Assembly: GCA_947502585.1 (NCBI GenBank) | Contig: CANNAV010000016.1 | Location: forward strand, 1 to 45,883 | Length of the DNA stretch: 45,883 bases | Origin: an uncultured Pseudovibrio sp. | GTDB lineage: Bacteria; Pseudomonadota; Alphaproteobacteria; Rhizobiales; Stappiaceae | Direction of reading: 5' to 3' | Shown here: positions 1 to 8,890 of the stretch, piece after piece | How the letters are laid out: every line of letters starts with the position of its first letter | Position numbering within the stretch: the stretch's first letter is position 1 | Program-made: the position numbers and the translations under genes | Notes under the pieces: generated by a model | What the model saw: the letters and a program-made list of their open reading frames with translations, nothing else | What the model was told of the DNA's origin: nothing | Database searches by the model: none

Positions 1-67
1 CCGGAACGCGAAACCGGCATCACTGAAATCAGAGAGAGTGCATGAAACAAGCGGACAACTTACTTGA

Positions 68-433
68 CAAACACCGACTGGCGCAGCTTACTCATTCTGG
101 TCCGACGGGTTTGTCTGGCCTGATTTCTTCAGCGGACTGGTCATTGCAGCAGGCACTCTTGTGGGTATAGGGGCTTATTACTCACTCACCGTCGCAATGC
201 GCACCGGGCTGGTGTCAGTCGTCACCCCCTTCCGATACTCCCGATTGTTATTCGGCCTGCTGCTCGGCTTCCTGATTTTTGATGAAACCGCAGACGCCAT
301 GACGCTGGCTGGCTCCGCAATTATCGTGTTGAGCGGGCTGTATATTCTGGCGGGTCATTCGCGGGTTAAGGCACAGGCCTCCAGGGGGCAAAGGAACCAG
401 CCTGAAACGAGAAAAAGGCCAGTTCATTTCTGA
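68..433 (+). pseudogene. 3' remnant of an EamA/DMT-family transporter
   Basis: The reading frame ending in TGA at 431-433 encodes the C-terminal half of a drug/metabolite-transporter (EamA) protein. Two or three hydrophobic helices are visible, with the family-typical stretch SVVTPFRYSRLLFGLLLGF followed by FDETADAMTLAG and a final helix ending in GLYILAG. The similarity can be followed back only to about base 107. The frame is closed by a TGA at 65-67, and the only start-like codon near a sensible place is GTG at 161, which would give just 90 residues. Full EamA proteins are about 280-300 residues, so this is most likely a 5'-deleted, non-functional relic. A short stretch at 1-45 reads to a TGA in another frame (ending TEIRESA) and may be the tail of an unrelated upstream gene. 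A real small protein from GTG 161 is the less likely alternative. Confidence 0.6.
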
Positions 434-445
434 ACCGGCCTTTTT
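412..445. terminator. Bidirectional intrinsic terminator
   Basis: Arms AAAAAGGCCAGTTCA (412-426) and TGAACCGGCCTTTTT (431-445) pair over 15 positions with one mismatch around a 4-base loop. The A/T ends give a U-run on both strands. It can end pnp transcripts from the right and the transporter remnant from the left; it overlaps the remnant's stop codon. Confidence 0.8.
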
Positions 446-463
446 GTATTCAATCGGAAAAGC

Positions 464-2602
464 TTAGTCTCTTGCAGGAGCTGGAGCAGCTTCCTCGCGA
501 GGAATTTCCTTGCCAGTTTCCTGATCGACAACTTTCATGGAAAGGCGAACTTTACCGCGCTCATCAAAGCCCATCAGTTTAACGAAGACTTTGTCGCCTT
601 CTTTGATCACGTCAGTCACTTTAGCAACTTTGCGTGGAGCCAGCTGGGAGATGTGAACCAGACCGTCGCGTGCGCCGAAGAAGTTTACAAATGCACCGAA
701 GTCAACAGTCTTAACAACTGTGCCTTCGTAGATTACGTTAACTTCCGGCTCAGCAGCAATGGAGTTGATCCAGTTAAGAGCAGCTTTGATCGCTTTACCG
801 TCAGCAGAAGCCACCTTAACGGTGCCGTCGTCCTCGATGTTTACTTTCGCGCCGGTCTTTTCAACGATCTCGCGGATAACTTTACCGCCAGAACCAATGA
901 CTTCGCGAATCTTGTCTACCGGGATTTTGATCACTTCAATGCGTGGAGCATGTTCGCCGAGTTCGGAACGTGCTTCAGTGATTGCAGTTGCCATCTCTTC
1001 GAGGATGTGAACGCGACCGCCTTTAGCCTGATCAAGAGCGACTTTCATTATTTCTTCGGTGATACCGTCGATCTTGATGTCCATCTGCAGCGCAGTGATG
1101 CCGTTTGCAGAACCTGCAACTTTAAAGTCCATATCGCCGAGGTGATCTTCGTCGCCAAGGATATCGGAGAGAACTGCGAAGCGCTCACCTTCCTTGATGA
1201 GACCCATTGCGATACCGGCCACAGGAGCCTTCAGAGGTACACCAGCGTCCATCAGGGACAGGGATGCACCACAAACGGAAGCCATGGAGGAAGAACCGTT
1301 GGACTCAGTGATTTCCGAAACAACACGCAGGGTGTATGGAAAATCGTGATGCGCAGGCAGCATTGGGTTAACAGCACGCCATGCCAGTTTACCGTGACCG
1401 ATTTCACGACGTCCAGGGGAACCCATACGACCAGCTTCACCTACAGAGTATGGAGGGAAGTTGTAGTGCAGCATGAATGCCGACTTGGTGGTGCCTTCAA
1501 GCTTGTCAATGAACTGCTCATCTTCACCAGTACCAAGTGTTGCAACAACCATTGCCTGAGTTTCACCGCGGGTGAACAGGGCGGAACCGTGCGCACGTGG
1601 CAGCATGCCAACTTCAGAAACAATAGAGCGAACAGTGGAAAGGTCACGACCATCGATACGGGACCCGGTATCAAGGATACGGCCACGAACGATCGCAGCC
1701 TCAGCTTTCTTGAACAGGTCAGAAATGACGGTCACCTCAGGAGCGCCTTCTTCACCGGTTACAAGGGCTTCAACAACTTTCGCCTTCACAGCATCAACAG
1801 CGTTTTTACGCTCTGTTTTGACAGTGATGGAGTAGGCCGCACCGAGTTCATCAGCAGCCAGTTCCTGAACTTTTGCGAACAGATCAGAATGATCTGGCAG
1901 GTTCAGTTCACGTGGTTCCTTAGCTGCTTTTTCTGCCAGCTGAATGATGGCATCGACAACTGGCTGGAATTCACGGTGACCGAACATCACAGCGCCAAGC
2001 ATAACTTCTTCAGTCAGTTCCTGAGCTTCGGACTCAACCATCAGAACAGCGTCGTTCGTACCTGCAACAATCAGGTCCAGATCGGTTTCTTCCATCTGGT
2101 CAACTGTCGGGTTCAGAACATATTCGCCGTTGATGTAACCAACACGAGCGCCGCCGATCGGGCCCATGAATGGAACGCCGGAGATGGTAAGTGCTGCAGA
2201 TGCGCCAACCATTGCCAGAATGTCCGGGGCGTTCTCGAGGTCATGAGACAGAACAGTGAGAACAACCTGAGTTTCGTTCTTGTAACCATCTACAAACAGA
2301 GGACGGATCGGGCGGTCAATCAGACGGGATGTCAGGGTCTCGTGCTCGGAAGGACGGCCTTCGCGCTTGAAGAAGCCACCTGGAATGCGGCCAGCAGCGT
2401 ATGCCTTTTCCTGATAATTTACGGTAAGTGGGAAGAAGTCCTGACCTGGCTTTGCGGTTTTCGCAGACACGACTGTCGCAAGAACTTTTGTCTCGCCGTA
2501 TGTTGCGATGACTGCACCGTCAGCCTGACGGGCAACCTTGCCGGTTTCAAGGATGAGCGGCCGTCCGCCCCAATCTACTTCCACGCGATGTATATCAAAC
2601 AT
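464..2602 (-). CDS. pnp: Polyribonucleotide nucleotidyltransferase (PNPase)
   Basis: PNPase is a phosphorolytic 3'-5' exoribonuclease that releases nucleoside diphosphates; it is a trimer and often joins the RNA degradosome. The 712 residues match the usual family length. In order there are a first RNase PH domain ([18 protein letters not shown] region), a helical linker, and a second, catalytic RNase PH domain ([20 protein letters not shown] region). These are followed by a KH domain ([15 protein letters not shown]) near residues 560-620 and a C-terminal S1 domain ([25 protein letters not shown]). The ATG at 2602 has AGGA seven bases upstream. It lies downstream of rpsO in the same direction, the classical rpsO-pnp order, behind a highly structured leader. 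Confidence 0.98.
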   Translation of the reverse strand: MFDIHRVEVDWGGRPLILETGKVARQADGAVIATYGETKVLATVVSAKTAKPGQDFFPLTVNYQEKAYAAGRIPGGFFKREGRPSEHETLTSRLIDRPIRPLFVDGYKNETQVVLTVLSHDLENAPDILAMVGASAALTISGVPFMGPIGGARVGYINGEYVLNPTVDQMEETDLDLIVAGTNDAVLMVESEAQELTEEVMLGAVMFGHREFQPVVDAIIQLAEKAAKEPRELNLPDHSDLFAKVQELAADELGAAYSITVKTERKNAVDAVKAKVVEALVTGEEGAPEVTVISDLFKKAEAAIVRGRILDTGSRIDGRDLSTVRSIVSEVGMLPRAHGSALFTRGETQAMVVATLGTGEDEQFIDKLEGTTKSAFMLHYNFPPYSVGEAGRMGSPGRREIGHGKLAWRAVNPMLPAHHDFPYTLRVVSEITESNGSSSMASVCGASLSLMDAGVPLKAPVAGIAMGLIKEGERFAVLSDILGDEDHLGDMDFKVAGSANGITALQMDIKIDGITEEIMKVALDQAKGGRVHILEEMATAITEARSELGEHAPRIEVIKIPVDKIREVIGSGGKVIREIVEKTGAKVNIEDDGTVKVASADGKAIKAALNWINSIAAEPEVNVIYEGTVVKTVDFGAFVNFFGARDGLVHISQLAPRKVAKVTDVIKEGDKVFVKLMGFDERGKVRLSMKVVDQETGKEIPREEAAPAPARD

Positions 2603-2620
2603 ATCTTTATCCTAACGTTC

Positions 2621-2656
2621 GCCTCAGTGCCTGATGGTCGTCATCAGACTTGAGGC
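2621..2656 (-). promoter_or_regulatory. Two-stage stem-loop in the pnp leader
   Basis: GCCTCA (2621-2626) pairs with TGAGGC (2651-2656), and inside it CTGATG (2631-2636) pairs with CATCAG (2642-2647) around a 5-base loop. The structure ends 18 bases before the pnp start codon. In E. coli a leader hairpin is cut by RNase III and is the basis of PNPase autoregulation; an analogous role here is inference. Confidence 0.5.
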
Positions 2657-2804
2657 TGCCATTTGCCGGCAATGCACACACCAAATTCCTGAGCAACAAG
2701 GACGCGATGCCTTTTCAGGTCGAACGATTGCAGGCAAGACAGCAAGAAGCTCCTGTCTGGTCAAGCTTCCGGCAATCCTGCCAGGTCTTCATCCGCCTGC
2801 TTTC

Positions 2805-2834
2805 ATTCCGGAAGAGAGCGGTCTGATCCGGAAT
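2805..2834. repeat. Perfect 8-bp inverted repeat between rpsO and pnp
   Basis: ATTCCGGA (2805-2812) and TCCGGAAT (2827-2834) are perfect inverted arms separated by 14 bases. They lie in the 324-base rpsO-pnp gap (2603-2926), which otherwise holds the rpsO terminator, the pnp leader hairpin and a weak AGACAG/CTGTCT hairpin. It may be a leader stem or a protein site; no convincing -35/-10 pair was recognised. Confidence 0.4.
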
Positions 2835-2886
2835 ATACCTCTCGAAATTTCCAGAAATACCCTGGAAACAAGAAAGGAGATGGAAA

Positions 2887-2910
2887 ACGCGGCGAGCTTT
2901 CGCTGCCGCG
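2887..2910 (-). terminator. Probable rpsO terminator
   Basis: On the minus strand a GC-rich stem (CGCGGCAGC pairing with GCTCGCCGCG, one bulged base, GAAA loop) is followed by GTTTTCC. It starts 17 bases after the rpsO stop. The U-run is short, so partial read-through into pnp is plausible. Confidence 0.55.
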
Positions 2911-2926
2911 CTTTGAAGTCTTCGTC

Positions 2927-3196
2927 TCAGCGCCGAATGCCCAGACGCTCTATCAGGGACTGATAACGGGCAACGTCTTTGCCCTTAACGTAGTCAAGGA
3001 GCTTACGACGAAGTGCTACCATTTTAAGAAGACCACGACGTGAGTGGTTGTCTTTCTTGTGACCCTTAAAGTGGTCAGTCAGAACTGTAATACGGTGCGT
3101 AAGAATAGCAACCTGTACTTCCGGAGAGCCAGTATCACCTTCTTTGATCGCAAAGTCTTTGATCAGCTCAGCTTTTTTTTCAGGCGTAATCGACAT
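2927..3196 (-). CDS. rpsO: 30S ribosomal protein S15
   Basis: S15 is a primary 16S rRNA-binding protein of the small-subunit platform and forms an intersubunit bridge. The 89-residue length and the sequence are canonical: MSITPEKK at the start, [15 protein letters not shown], the [12 protein letters not shown] rRNA-binding segment, and LIERLGIRR at the end. The ATG at 3196 is preferred over the TTG one codon upstream because AAGGA sits 7 bases before it and the family begins MSIT. It is followed by a terminator-like hairpin and then pnp. The 308-base gap on its upstream side (3197-3504) has no gene; it must carry its promoter. Confidence 0.97.
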   Translation of the reverse strand: MSITPEKKAELIKDFAIKEGDTGSPEVQVAILTHRITVLTDHFKGHKKDNHSRRGLLKMVALRRKLLDYVKGKDVARYQSLIERLGIRR

Positions 3197-3452
3197 CAAT
3201 TTTTCCTTATCCAGTAGCAGTCATACTGCGTATTATCAAATGCCAGTGAGGCATGCGCTCTTATGCAGAGCTATGCGTTGAACTCGGGCCGTGCCAAGAT
3301 GTCGTCCAGCAGGGTCAGGCCAACACATTATGCCGGGCAAGCTCGCGCTTCCCAGCGGCGGGACTATGACTGAAAAACTCTCAAAAAACCAGAAGAATCT
3401 TGATGTGCCTGCAGCCATAAATCCCGGTAGAACAGTTCGCCTTCCAGTGACC

Positions 3453-3486
3453 GCGTTCCACGTTCATTTACATACACGCGGAACGC
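3453..3486. repeat. Imperfect inverted repeat downstream of truB
   Basis: GCGTTCC (3453-3459) pairs with GGAACGC (3480-3486), and CGT/ACG extends the stem past one mismatch. It lies 18 bases after the truB stop. There is no U-run on the minus strand, so it may be an mRNA 3'-end stabilising hairpin rather than an intrinsic terminator. Confidence 0.4.
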
Positions 3487-3504
3487 TTCCCTTTCAGAAA
3501 AACT

Positions 3505-4482
3505 TCAGAGATTAAAAACTCGTTTTGGTTTAAAATGGCCTTTTGACACTTCACCAAAGGCAATCAGCTTACCTCCGGAAACCACATAGATTTCTTCGGA
3601 ACCAATCGGCGCATTTGCACCACGTAACAAGACGGGATTTCCACGCCTGACCTTCGCTGCTGCATCGGGAGTGATCCTCACTTCCCTGAACTGGTGAAGT
3701 GCGATTTCAACCGGCTTTATGTATCCAATCAGTTCCGGATTTTCCAGGGGGTTGAGGACCGGTGGCTCTTCTCCTTCTTCGATTTCTACGGCCATAACGT
3801 CATTGGCGGCACGAAGTTCATCCAGAGTAACCATCTGCTCTTCACCGAATGGTCCTACCAGCAACCGGCGCAAGTTGGTAACATAGCCACATGTGCCAAG
3901 GCGCTCACCAAGGTCGCGCGCCAGAGAACGGACATAGGTTCCCTTGCCGCACTCGGCTTCAAAAACGGCACGGTTCTCATCAGGACATTCCACCAGATCC
4001 AGGCGGTGCACAACAATTGTGCGTGCATCCAGCTTTACGTCCTCACCATCCCGGGCGAGATCATAAGCGCGGTTTCCATCAACTTTAATGGCCGAAAAAA
4101 TCGGCGGAACCTGTTCAATCATGCCGCGAAACTCAGGCAATGCCGCGAGGATTTCGTCTTGCGTTGGCCGTACATCGGAGGACTTGACCGTGTCACCTTC
4201 TGCATCATCAGAGGTGGTTTGTATGCCCCAGGTCACCTCAAAGCGGTAAATCTTCCGCCCATCCATGATGTATGGGACTGTTTTGGTGGCGTCTCCAAAG
4301 GCGACAGGCAAGCAGCCTGTCGCAAGCGGGTCAAGCGTTCCTGCGTGTCCGACTTTTTCAGGATGAAAAATCCTCTTCAACTGACCCAATGCATCATTTG
4401 AAGTCAGATTCAGAGGTTTATCCAACACAAGCCATCCGTTTACAGGAAAACGAGGTCTGCGTCGCTGCTGTCTGCGCGCCAT
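3505..4482 (-). CDS. truB: tRNA pseudouridine(55) synthase TruB
   Basis: TruB converts U55 of the tRNA T-loop to pseudouridine. The 325-residue protein shows the family core NGWLVLDKPLNLTSND, then GHAGTLDPLATG with catalytic Asp at about residue 51, then YRFEVTWGIQTTSDDAEG and GTYVRSLARDLGERLG, with a PUA-like C-terminus (VRRGNPVLL). The start is the ATG at 4482 (MARRQQRRR). A TTG at 4575 would add 31 residues with no family resemblance, only 3 bases after rbfA. The order rbfA-truB-rpsO is the classical one, and the genes read in the same direction. Confidence 0.96.
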   Translation of the reverse strand: MARRQQRRRPRFPVNGWLVLDKPLNLTSNDALGQLKRIFHPEKVGHAGTLDPLATGCLPVAFGDATKTVPYIMDGRKIYRFEVTWGIQTTSDDAEGDTVKSSDVRPTQDEILAALPEFRGMIEQVPPIFSAIKVDGNRAYDLARDGEDVKLDARTIVVHRLDLVECPDENRAVFEAECGKGTYVRSLARDLGERLGTCGYVTNLRRLLVGPFGEEQMVTLDELRAANDVMAVEIEEGEEPPVLNPLENPELIGYIKPVEIALHQFREVRITPDAAAKVRRGNPVLLRGANAPIGSEEIYVVSGGKLIAFGEVSKGHFKPKRVFNL

Positions 4483-4578
4483 ATTACCAACTCTTAACTC
4501 TTTGTATACGCTTCTCTTTTGAGAGCAATTCTGGCCTGAAACCCGCGATATCAAATTCAGCAATGTGCCTTGCAAAGC

Positions 4579-5004
4579 TTAGTCGTGGTTATCATCATCA
4601 TCGATACCGCCTTCAGCAAAATCTTTACGGATGCCGGGCTCATGCAGGAGTCGGGTAATCAGATCGTCGTCGTCAAAACGTGTATCGGCTACAAACCGTA
4701 AGTCACAGGCGTATTTCATAGTGACATGCCGGGCGATTTGTCCACGAAGGTATTTCGCATTGCGTTTGAGTGCTGCGAGAACAACCTCAATGTCGCGACC
4801 TCCCATCGGCATAACCAGAACGTCTGCCCATCTCAGATCCGGTGACATACGAACTTCCGGTATTGTAACAATGACGCCATCGAGATCAGGATCCGTGATC
4901 CGGCCACGTGTTAGGATGTCTGACAGCTCTTTGCGGACAATCTCACCTACACGCAACTGACGCTGAGACGGCTGACCTGCAAATTCATCGCGTGCTTTTC
5001 CCAT
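4579..5004 (-). CDS. rbfA: 30S ribosome-binding factor RbfA
   Basis: RbfA binds immature 30S subunits and helps mature the 5' end of 16S rRNA, especially in the cold. The 141 residues show the KH-fold signature: RQLRVGEIVRKELSDIL at the start, VIVTIPEVRMSPDLRWADVLV in the middle, and LRFVADTRFDDDD near the end, followed by an acidic tail. Two in-frame ATGs exist. The one at 5004 is preferred because GAGAG lies 6 bases before it, while the same motif abuts the ATG at 5010. It sits between infB and truB. Confidence 0.95.
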   Translation of the reverse strand: MGKARDEFAGQPSQRQLRVGEIVRKELSDILTRGRITDPDLDGVIVTIPEVRMSPDLRWADVLVMPMGGRDIEVVLAALKRNAKYLRGQIARHVTMKYACDLRFVADTRFDDDDLITRLLHEPGIRKDFAEGGIDDDDNHD

Positions 5005-5041
5005 TTTCATCTCTCAATTTGCTTTAAGTCTGGAACAACAG

Positions 5042-5073
5042 AGCGCCGACGGGAATAAATCCGCGCCGGCGCT
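5042..5073. repeat. GC-rich hairpin between infB and rbfA
   Basis: AGCGCCG-type arms at 5042-5048 and 5067-5073 pair, with a further imperfect stem inside. There is no U-run on the minus strand, so it resembles an intercistronic mRNA-stability or processing hairpin rather than a terminator. Confidence 0.4.
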
Positions 5074-5111
5074 GCTGAGTGTCTGGTTCGCTCGTTTAGC
5101 TCTTCACTCTG

Positions 5112-8105
5112 TTAGAGAGAGCGAGCGATCTCTTCTACCTGGAAGCACTCGATGACGTCACCGACGCGCATGTCCTTGTAGTTTGTAAAGTTCATGCCGC
5201 ATTCAACACCGGATTCAACTTCTTTGACTTCATCTTTGAAGCGTTTAAGTGTCCCCAGCTCACCTTCGTGGATGACGACATTGTCACGCAGCAAGCGGAC
5301 CTGAGCGCCTCGCTGAACGACACCTTCGGTGACCAGACAACCCGCAACACGACCGATTTTGGTGATGTTGAAGATTTCTTTGATGTCTGCGTATCCGAGG
5401 AAGGTTTCGCGACGCTCTGGTGCAAGCATGCCAGACATAGTGGACTTCACATCGTCTATGAGGTCGTAAATCACGCTGTAATAGCGGATCTCGACACCTT
5501 CGCGACGTGCAGCTTCCTGAGCCTGTTTGTTTGCACGAACGTTGAACGCCATGATTGGTGCTTTGGACGCAATCGCCAGAGTGATGTCGCTCTCGGTGAT
5601 ACCACCAACGGAAGCTGCCACAACACGTGCACCGACCTCGTCGTTGCCAAGTTCTTCGAGTGCGCCCTGGATTGCTTCAGCAGAACCCTGCACATCGGAT
5701 TTGATGATGAGTGGGAATTCTTTTTTGCCTTCTTCCTGCAAGCCCTTCATCATCGCTTCCAGCGAGCCACGGGACCCGGCAATACGTGCTGCAATCTGAT
5801 CGCGTTTCTGGCGTTGACGATATTCGGAAATCTCGCGTGCACGGCCTTCGTTCTCTACAGCGGCAACCATGTCACCTGCAGATGGCGTGGACTGGAAGCC
5901 AAGAACTTCAACCGGTTTGGAAGGACCAGCTTCCTTAACCTGCTTGCCGTTCTCGTCGATCATAGCACGAACACGACCCCACTCCGAACCAGCGATAACG
6001 ATATCCCCGACCCTGAGAGTACCCTTCTGAACCAGAACAGTAGCAACCGGACCACGACCTTTATCAAGCTTCGCTTCGATAACTGTACCTTCGGCAGCGC
6101 GATCCGGGTTGGCTTTCAGCTCCAGAACTTCAGCCTGCAACAGGATCATTTCGATCAGCTTGTCGAGGTTAGTACCTTCTTTTGCAGAAACTTCAACGTC
6201 GATCACATCACCACCCATGGTTTCTACCACGAGGTCTTCACGGAGAAGATCGTTGCGAACGCGGGAGGGATCAGCACCTGGTTTGTCCATCTTGTTGATT
6301 GCGATGATGAGCGGAACACCAGCAGCCTTGGCGTGCTGAATTGCTTCCCTGGTCTGTGGCATCACACCATCATCAGCAGCAACCACGAGGATCACAACAT
6401 CGGTAGATTTTGCACCACGTGCACGCATCTGAGTAAACGCTGCGTGACCTGGTGTATCGATGAAGGTGACCTTCTGGCCATTCTGTTCAACCTGATATGC
6501 ACCGATGTGCTGAGTAATGCCGCCAGCTTCGCCGGAAGCAACGTTTGCCATACGCAGAGCATCAAGAAGTGACGTCTTACCATGATCAACGTGACCCATG
6601 ATCGTTACAACCGGCGGACGGCTGGAAAGATCAGTGTCATTGTCCTCAACTGTGAAGAGGCCTTCTTCAACATCCGCTTCAGATACGCGTTTAACGGTGT
6701 GACCCATTTCAACAGCGATCAGTTCAGCAGTATCAGCATCAATGATGTCGTTGATCTTCATCATCTGACCCTGCTTCATCAGCAGTTTGATAACGTCAAC
6801 TGCACGTTCAGACATACGCTGAGCAAGATCCTGAATGGAAATTGCCTCCGGGAGTGTTACCTCACGAGCCACTTTCTCGCGAACAACCTTCTGACCCTGA
6901 CGTTTTTCTTTCTCGCGACGACGACGCATGGATGCCAACGAACGGCTACGACCTTCATCTCCGCCGGTTGCACGCGTAATTGTAAGTTTTGACTTACGAC
7001 GATCATCATTGCCTTTTGGAGACGGTTTAGGAGCTACGACAGGCTTCTTAGGACGTGCAGCTGGCTTCAATGCCTTTTTGCTGACCTCCTTACCGGTTTC
7101 CATGCTTTCAGGTGGTGCTGTAGACACGCCACCTGGGCGACCGCCTGGACGCGGGCCATTCAGATTTGGCGGCTTACCATCACGCATTGGTGGACGACCA
7201 CCACGATCACCGCCTGGACGAGGACCACGATCACCTGCAGGGCGCGGACCACGGTCGCCACCTGGACGAGGGCCACGATCACCTGCAGGGCGCGGACCAC
7301 GGTCGCCTGCAGGGCGCGGACCACGGTCGCCACCTGGACGAGGGCCACGGTCACCGGAGCGCTGAGGACGAACACCGGAACGTGCAGGACGTTCTTCACG
7401 CTGTGCTGGCTTTGGAGTTTCAGCAGCTTTTGCAGCCGCTTCAGCTTCACGCTTAGCTTTCGCTTCAGCTTCGGCCCTGGCACGTAGAGCAGCTTCTTCA
7501 GCTTCACGCTTTGCGCGAGCTTCGTCTTCTACACGTTGTTTTTCGGCTTCAACAGCGCGCTGTGCAGCCAGAATTTCCTGACGCTTCGCTTCTTCAGCGC
7601 GACGTCTGGCATCTTCGACTTCGCGAACCTTAGCCATTTTCAGCGCTGCCAGCCGTGCATCTGCTTCGCCCTTGGTCAAGGTTTTCAGAACGGCACCACC
7701 GTTCTGACCGCCACTTCCACTGCGGCGCTGCCCCCCACGCTGGCTGTTATTGTTGTTACGGTTGCCACTGCGACCGCCGCCTTCACCGCGCTTTTGAGCA
7801 TCACCCGCACCACGGCGAGTTTGCTGAGGACCGCGGGCTTGCTGCTGTCCCTGACGCTTTTCCGGGCGTGACTGGGAGGCTACAGGAGATGAAGAGGAAG
7901 CTGCGGCAGGTGCAGATGCCGCGGAGCCTTCCTGGCCCGGCACAACTACACGGCGCTTCTTCTTTTCCACGACGACTGCCTTGGAGCGGCCGTGGGAGAA
8001 GCTCTGCTTAACAGTGCCCTTCTCAACACTGCCTCCGCGTTTGAGGCCCAGCGTTTTCTTTTCCCCGCCGGTGGGATTGTCGTGGTTGTCTTTGGTATCG
8101 TTCAT
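5112..8105 (-). CDS. infB: Translation initiation factor IF-2
   Basis: IF2 is the GTPase that places initiator fMet-tRNA on the ribosome and promotes subunit joining. The 997-residue protein starts with [11 protein letters not shown] long low-complexity, charged N-terminal half follows, including an Ala/Glu/Arg coiled-coil-like stretch and a Gly-Asp-Arg-Gly-Pro repeat. The G domain near residue 500 carries GHVDHGKTS (G1), DTPGHAAF (G3), NKMDKP (G4) and SAKEG (G5), followed by domains II-IV. The ATG at 8105 is chosen because AAGG precedes it, overlapping the stop of the upstream gene, and because MNDTKDN leads into the conserved N-terminus. An upstream extension to 8183 would run back into the neighbouring gene. 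Length is typical of alphaproteobacterial IF2. Confidence 0.98.
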   Translation of the reverse strand: MNDTKDNHDNPTGGEKKTLGLKRGGSVEKGTVKQSFSHGRSKAVVVEKKKRRVVVPGQEGSAASAPAAASSSSPVASQSRPEKRQGQQQARGPQQTRRGAGDAQKRGEGGGRSGNRNNNNSQRGGQRRSGSGGQNGGAVLKTLTKGEADARLAALKMAKVREVEDARRRAEEAKRQEILAAQRAVEAEKQRVEDEARAKREAEEAALRARAEAEAKAKREAEAAAKAAETPKPAQREERPARSGVRPQRSGDRGPRPGGDRGPRPAGDRGPRPAGDRGPRPGGDRGPRPAGDRGPRPGGDRGGRPPMRDGKPPNLNGPRPGGRPGGVSTAPPESMETGKEVSKKALKPAARPKKPVVAPKPSPKGNDDRRKSKLTITRATGGDEGRSRSLASMRRRREKEKRQGQKVVREKVAREVTLPEAISIQDLAQRMSERAVDVIKLLMKQGQMMKINDIIDADTAELIAVEMGHTVKRVSEADVEEGLFTVEDNDTDLSSRPPVVTIMGHVDHGKTSLLDALRMANVASGEAGGITQHIGAYQVEQNGQKVTFIDTPGHAAFTQMRARGAKSTDVVILVVAADDGVMPQTREAIQHAKAAGVPLIIAINKMDKPGADPSRVRNDLLREDLVVETMGGDVIDVEVSAKEGTNLDKLIEMILLQAEVLELKANPDRAAEGTVIEAKLDKGRGPVATVLVQKGTLRVGDIVIAGSEWGRVRAMIDENGKQVKEAGPSKPVEVLGFQSTPSAGDMVAAVENEGRAREISEYRQRQKRDQIAARIAGSRGSLEAMMKGLQEEGKKEFPLIIKSDVQGSAEAIQGALEELGNDEVGARVVAASVGGITESDITLAIASKAPIMAFNVRANKQAQEAARREGVEIRYYSVIYDLIDDVKSTMSGMLAPERRETFLGYADIKEIFNITKIGRVAGCLVTEGVVQRGAQVRLLRDNVVIHEGELGTLKRFKDEVKEVESGVECGMNFTNYKDMRVGDVIECFQVEEIARSL
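7188..7355. repeat. In-frame tandem repeat in infB (7 units of 24 bp)
   Basis: Seven consecutive 24-base units encode the octapeptide GDRGPRP followed by Gly or Ala; the last unit is variant (GDRGGRPP). The units total exactly 168 bases, so unit gain or loss keeps the frame. It is in the variable linker upstream of the GTPase domain. Confidence 0.9.
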
Positions 8106-8112
8106 ATTGCCT

Positions 8113-8760
8113 TCAGTCCTGCGCCACTGCACCCTTTGTACCGTCATCGTCAGCTCCGACAGAAACTTCACGGAATTGCGCAAGGCGTTGCGCGTGCTTC
8201 ACGAAGTTTCTGCCTGCCTCGCCGGCCAGCAGTACAGCATGTATAACGTTTTCCCGATCCAGATGCGTACTCATCTGTTCCGAGGTAAACAGGCGGATCA
8301 CGCTGAGACGATCCACCTTGCCAAATCTAGAAGCGGCAATGGCCGCCAACTTACGCACACCATCTTCAGAGGCTTCAGTGGCGTGCACCACAGCAAGAAC
8401 ACTCTCCTTTTTGAGAGCTGCCTCGACCTTCGAAAAGCCAACATGTAGATCGCCAGCTTTCCGGCTCATGGACAGTGCGCCCAGAGCTGCCTGCTCCAGC
8501 AGTGTGTCGGTGTGGTCGGCCAAACCGTCTTCAGCGTTTACCTGCTCCTTAAAGCCTCTCGAAAAAGCGCGCTTTTTAATCGCTTCCTGCAAAACAGACT
8601 TCTTTGCCGACACCCAGACCCCACGTCCCGGGAGGGTGCCTTTCATATCAGCTACAACAGTTTTGTCAGGAGCCAAAACGAATCTGAGAAGATCTGTCAC
8701 CGGCAGAACTTCACGCTTAACCGTGCAGGTACGTTCTGTCGGTTCATTTTTTCTCGGCAC
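8113..8760 (-). CDS. YlxR (DUF448) RNA-binding protein with L7Ae-like C-terminal half
   Basis: The N-terminal third carries the YlxR/DUF448 signature: [19 protein letters not shown], and [10 protein letters not shown]. The remainder (residues about 90-190, [20 protein letters not shown]) resembles the L7Ae/YlxQ fold, a fusion often seen in alphaproteobacteria. It lies between nusA and infB as YlxR usually does. In Bacillus the YlxR protein has been linked to RNase P; the function here is not established. The start is probably the GTG at 8760, which has GGA 7 bases upstream. A TTG at 8772 adds four residues but has its only AG-rich match too close. The infB ribosome-binding site overlaps its stop codon. 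Confidence 0.88.
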   Translation of the reverse strand: MPRKNEPTERTCTVKREVLPVTDLLRFVLAPDKTVVADMKGTLPGRGVWVSAKKSVLQEAIKKRAFSRGFKEQVNAEDGLADHTDTLLEQAALGALSMSRKAGDLHVGFSKVEAALKKESVLAVVHATEASEDGVRKLAAIAASRFGKVDRLSVIRLFTSEQMSTHLDRENVIHAVLLAGEAGRNFVKHAQRLAQFREVSVGADDDGTKGAVAQD

Positions 8761-8811
8761 TTCGTTTTCCAAACCTAACTATTACTGTTACTTTTCATTC
8801 AGTTACGGAGA

Positions 8812-8840
8812 TGTAGAAACCAGCAGCCTTATACTGTCAA
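8812..8840 (-). promoter_or_regulatory. Weak candidate promoter upstream of ylxR-infB
   Basis: On the minus strand a perfect TTGACA (8835-8840) is followed after 17 bases by TCTACA (8812-8817). The -35 is good and the -10 poor (3 of 6). It could give internal transcription of the ylxR-infB part of the operon; sequence alone cannot decide. Confidence 0.25.
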
Positions 8841-8890
8841 TTCAACACACCCCCGTATAAAACTTTTTTCTGCAGTTAAGAGGCTACAGA

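Noticed and set aside
653-2653. Long open frame opposite pnp on the plus strand
   Set aside because: It is the antisense of a clear pnp gene; composition rich in Cys, His, Asn and Phe, no known domain, no ribosome-binding site.
4483-4575. N-terminal extension of truB from a TTG
   Set aside because: Sequence is not family-like and the ATG at 4482 leads straight into the conserved core.
5268-6572. Long open frame opposite infB on the plus strand
   Set aside because: Antisense shadow of the conserved IF2 GTPase region; Cys/His/Thr-rich with no recognisable domain.
7188-7355. Repeat array in infB taken for a CRISPR
   Set aside because: Units are contiguous, 24 bp, in frame and without spacers; they code an RG-rich linker.
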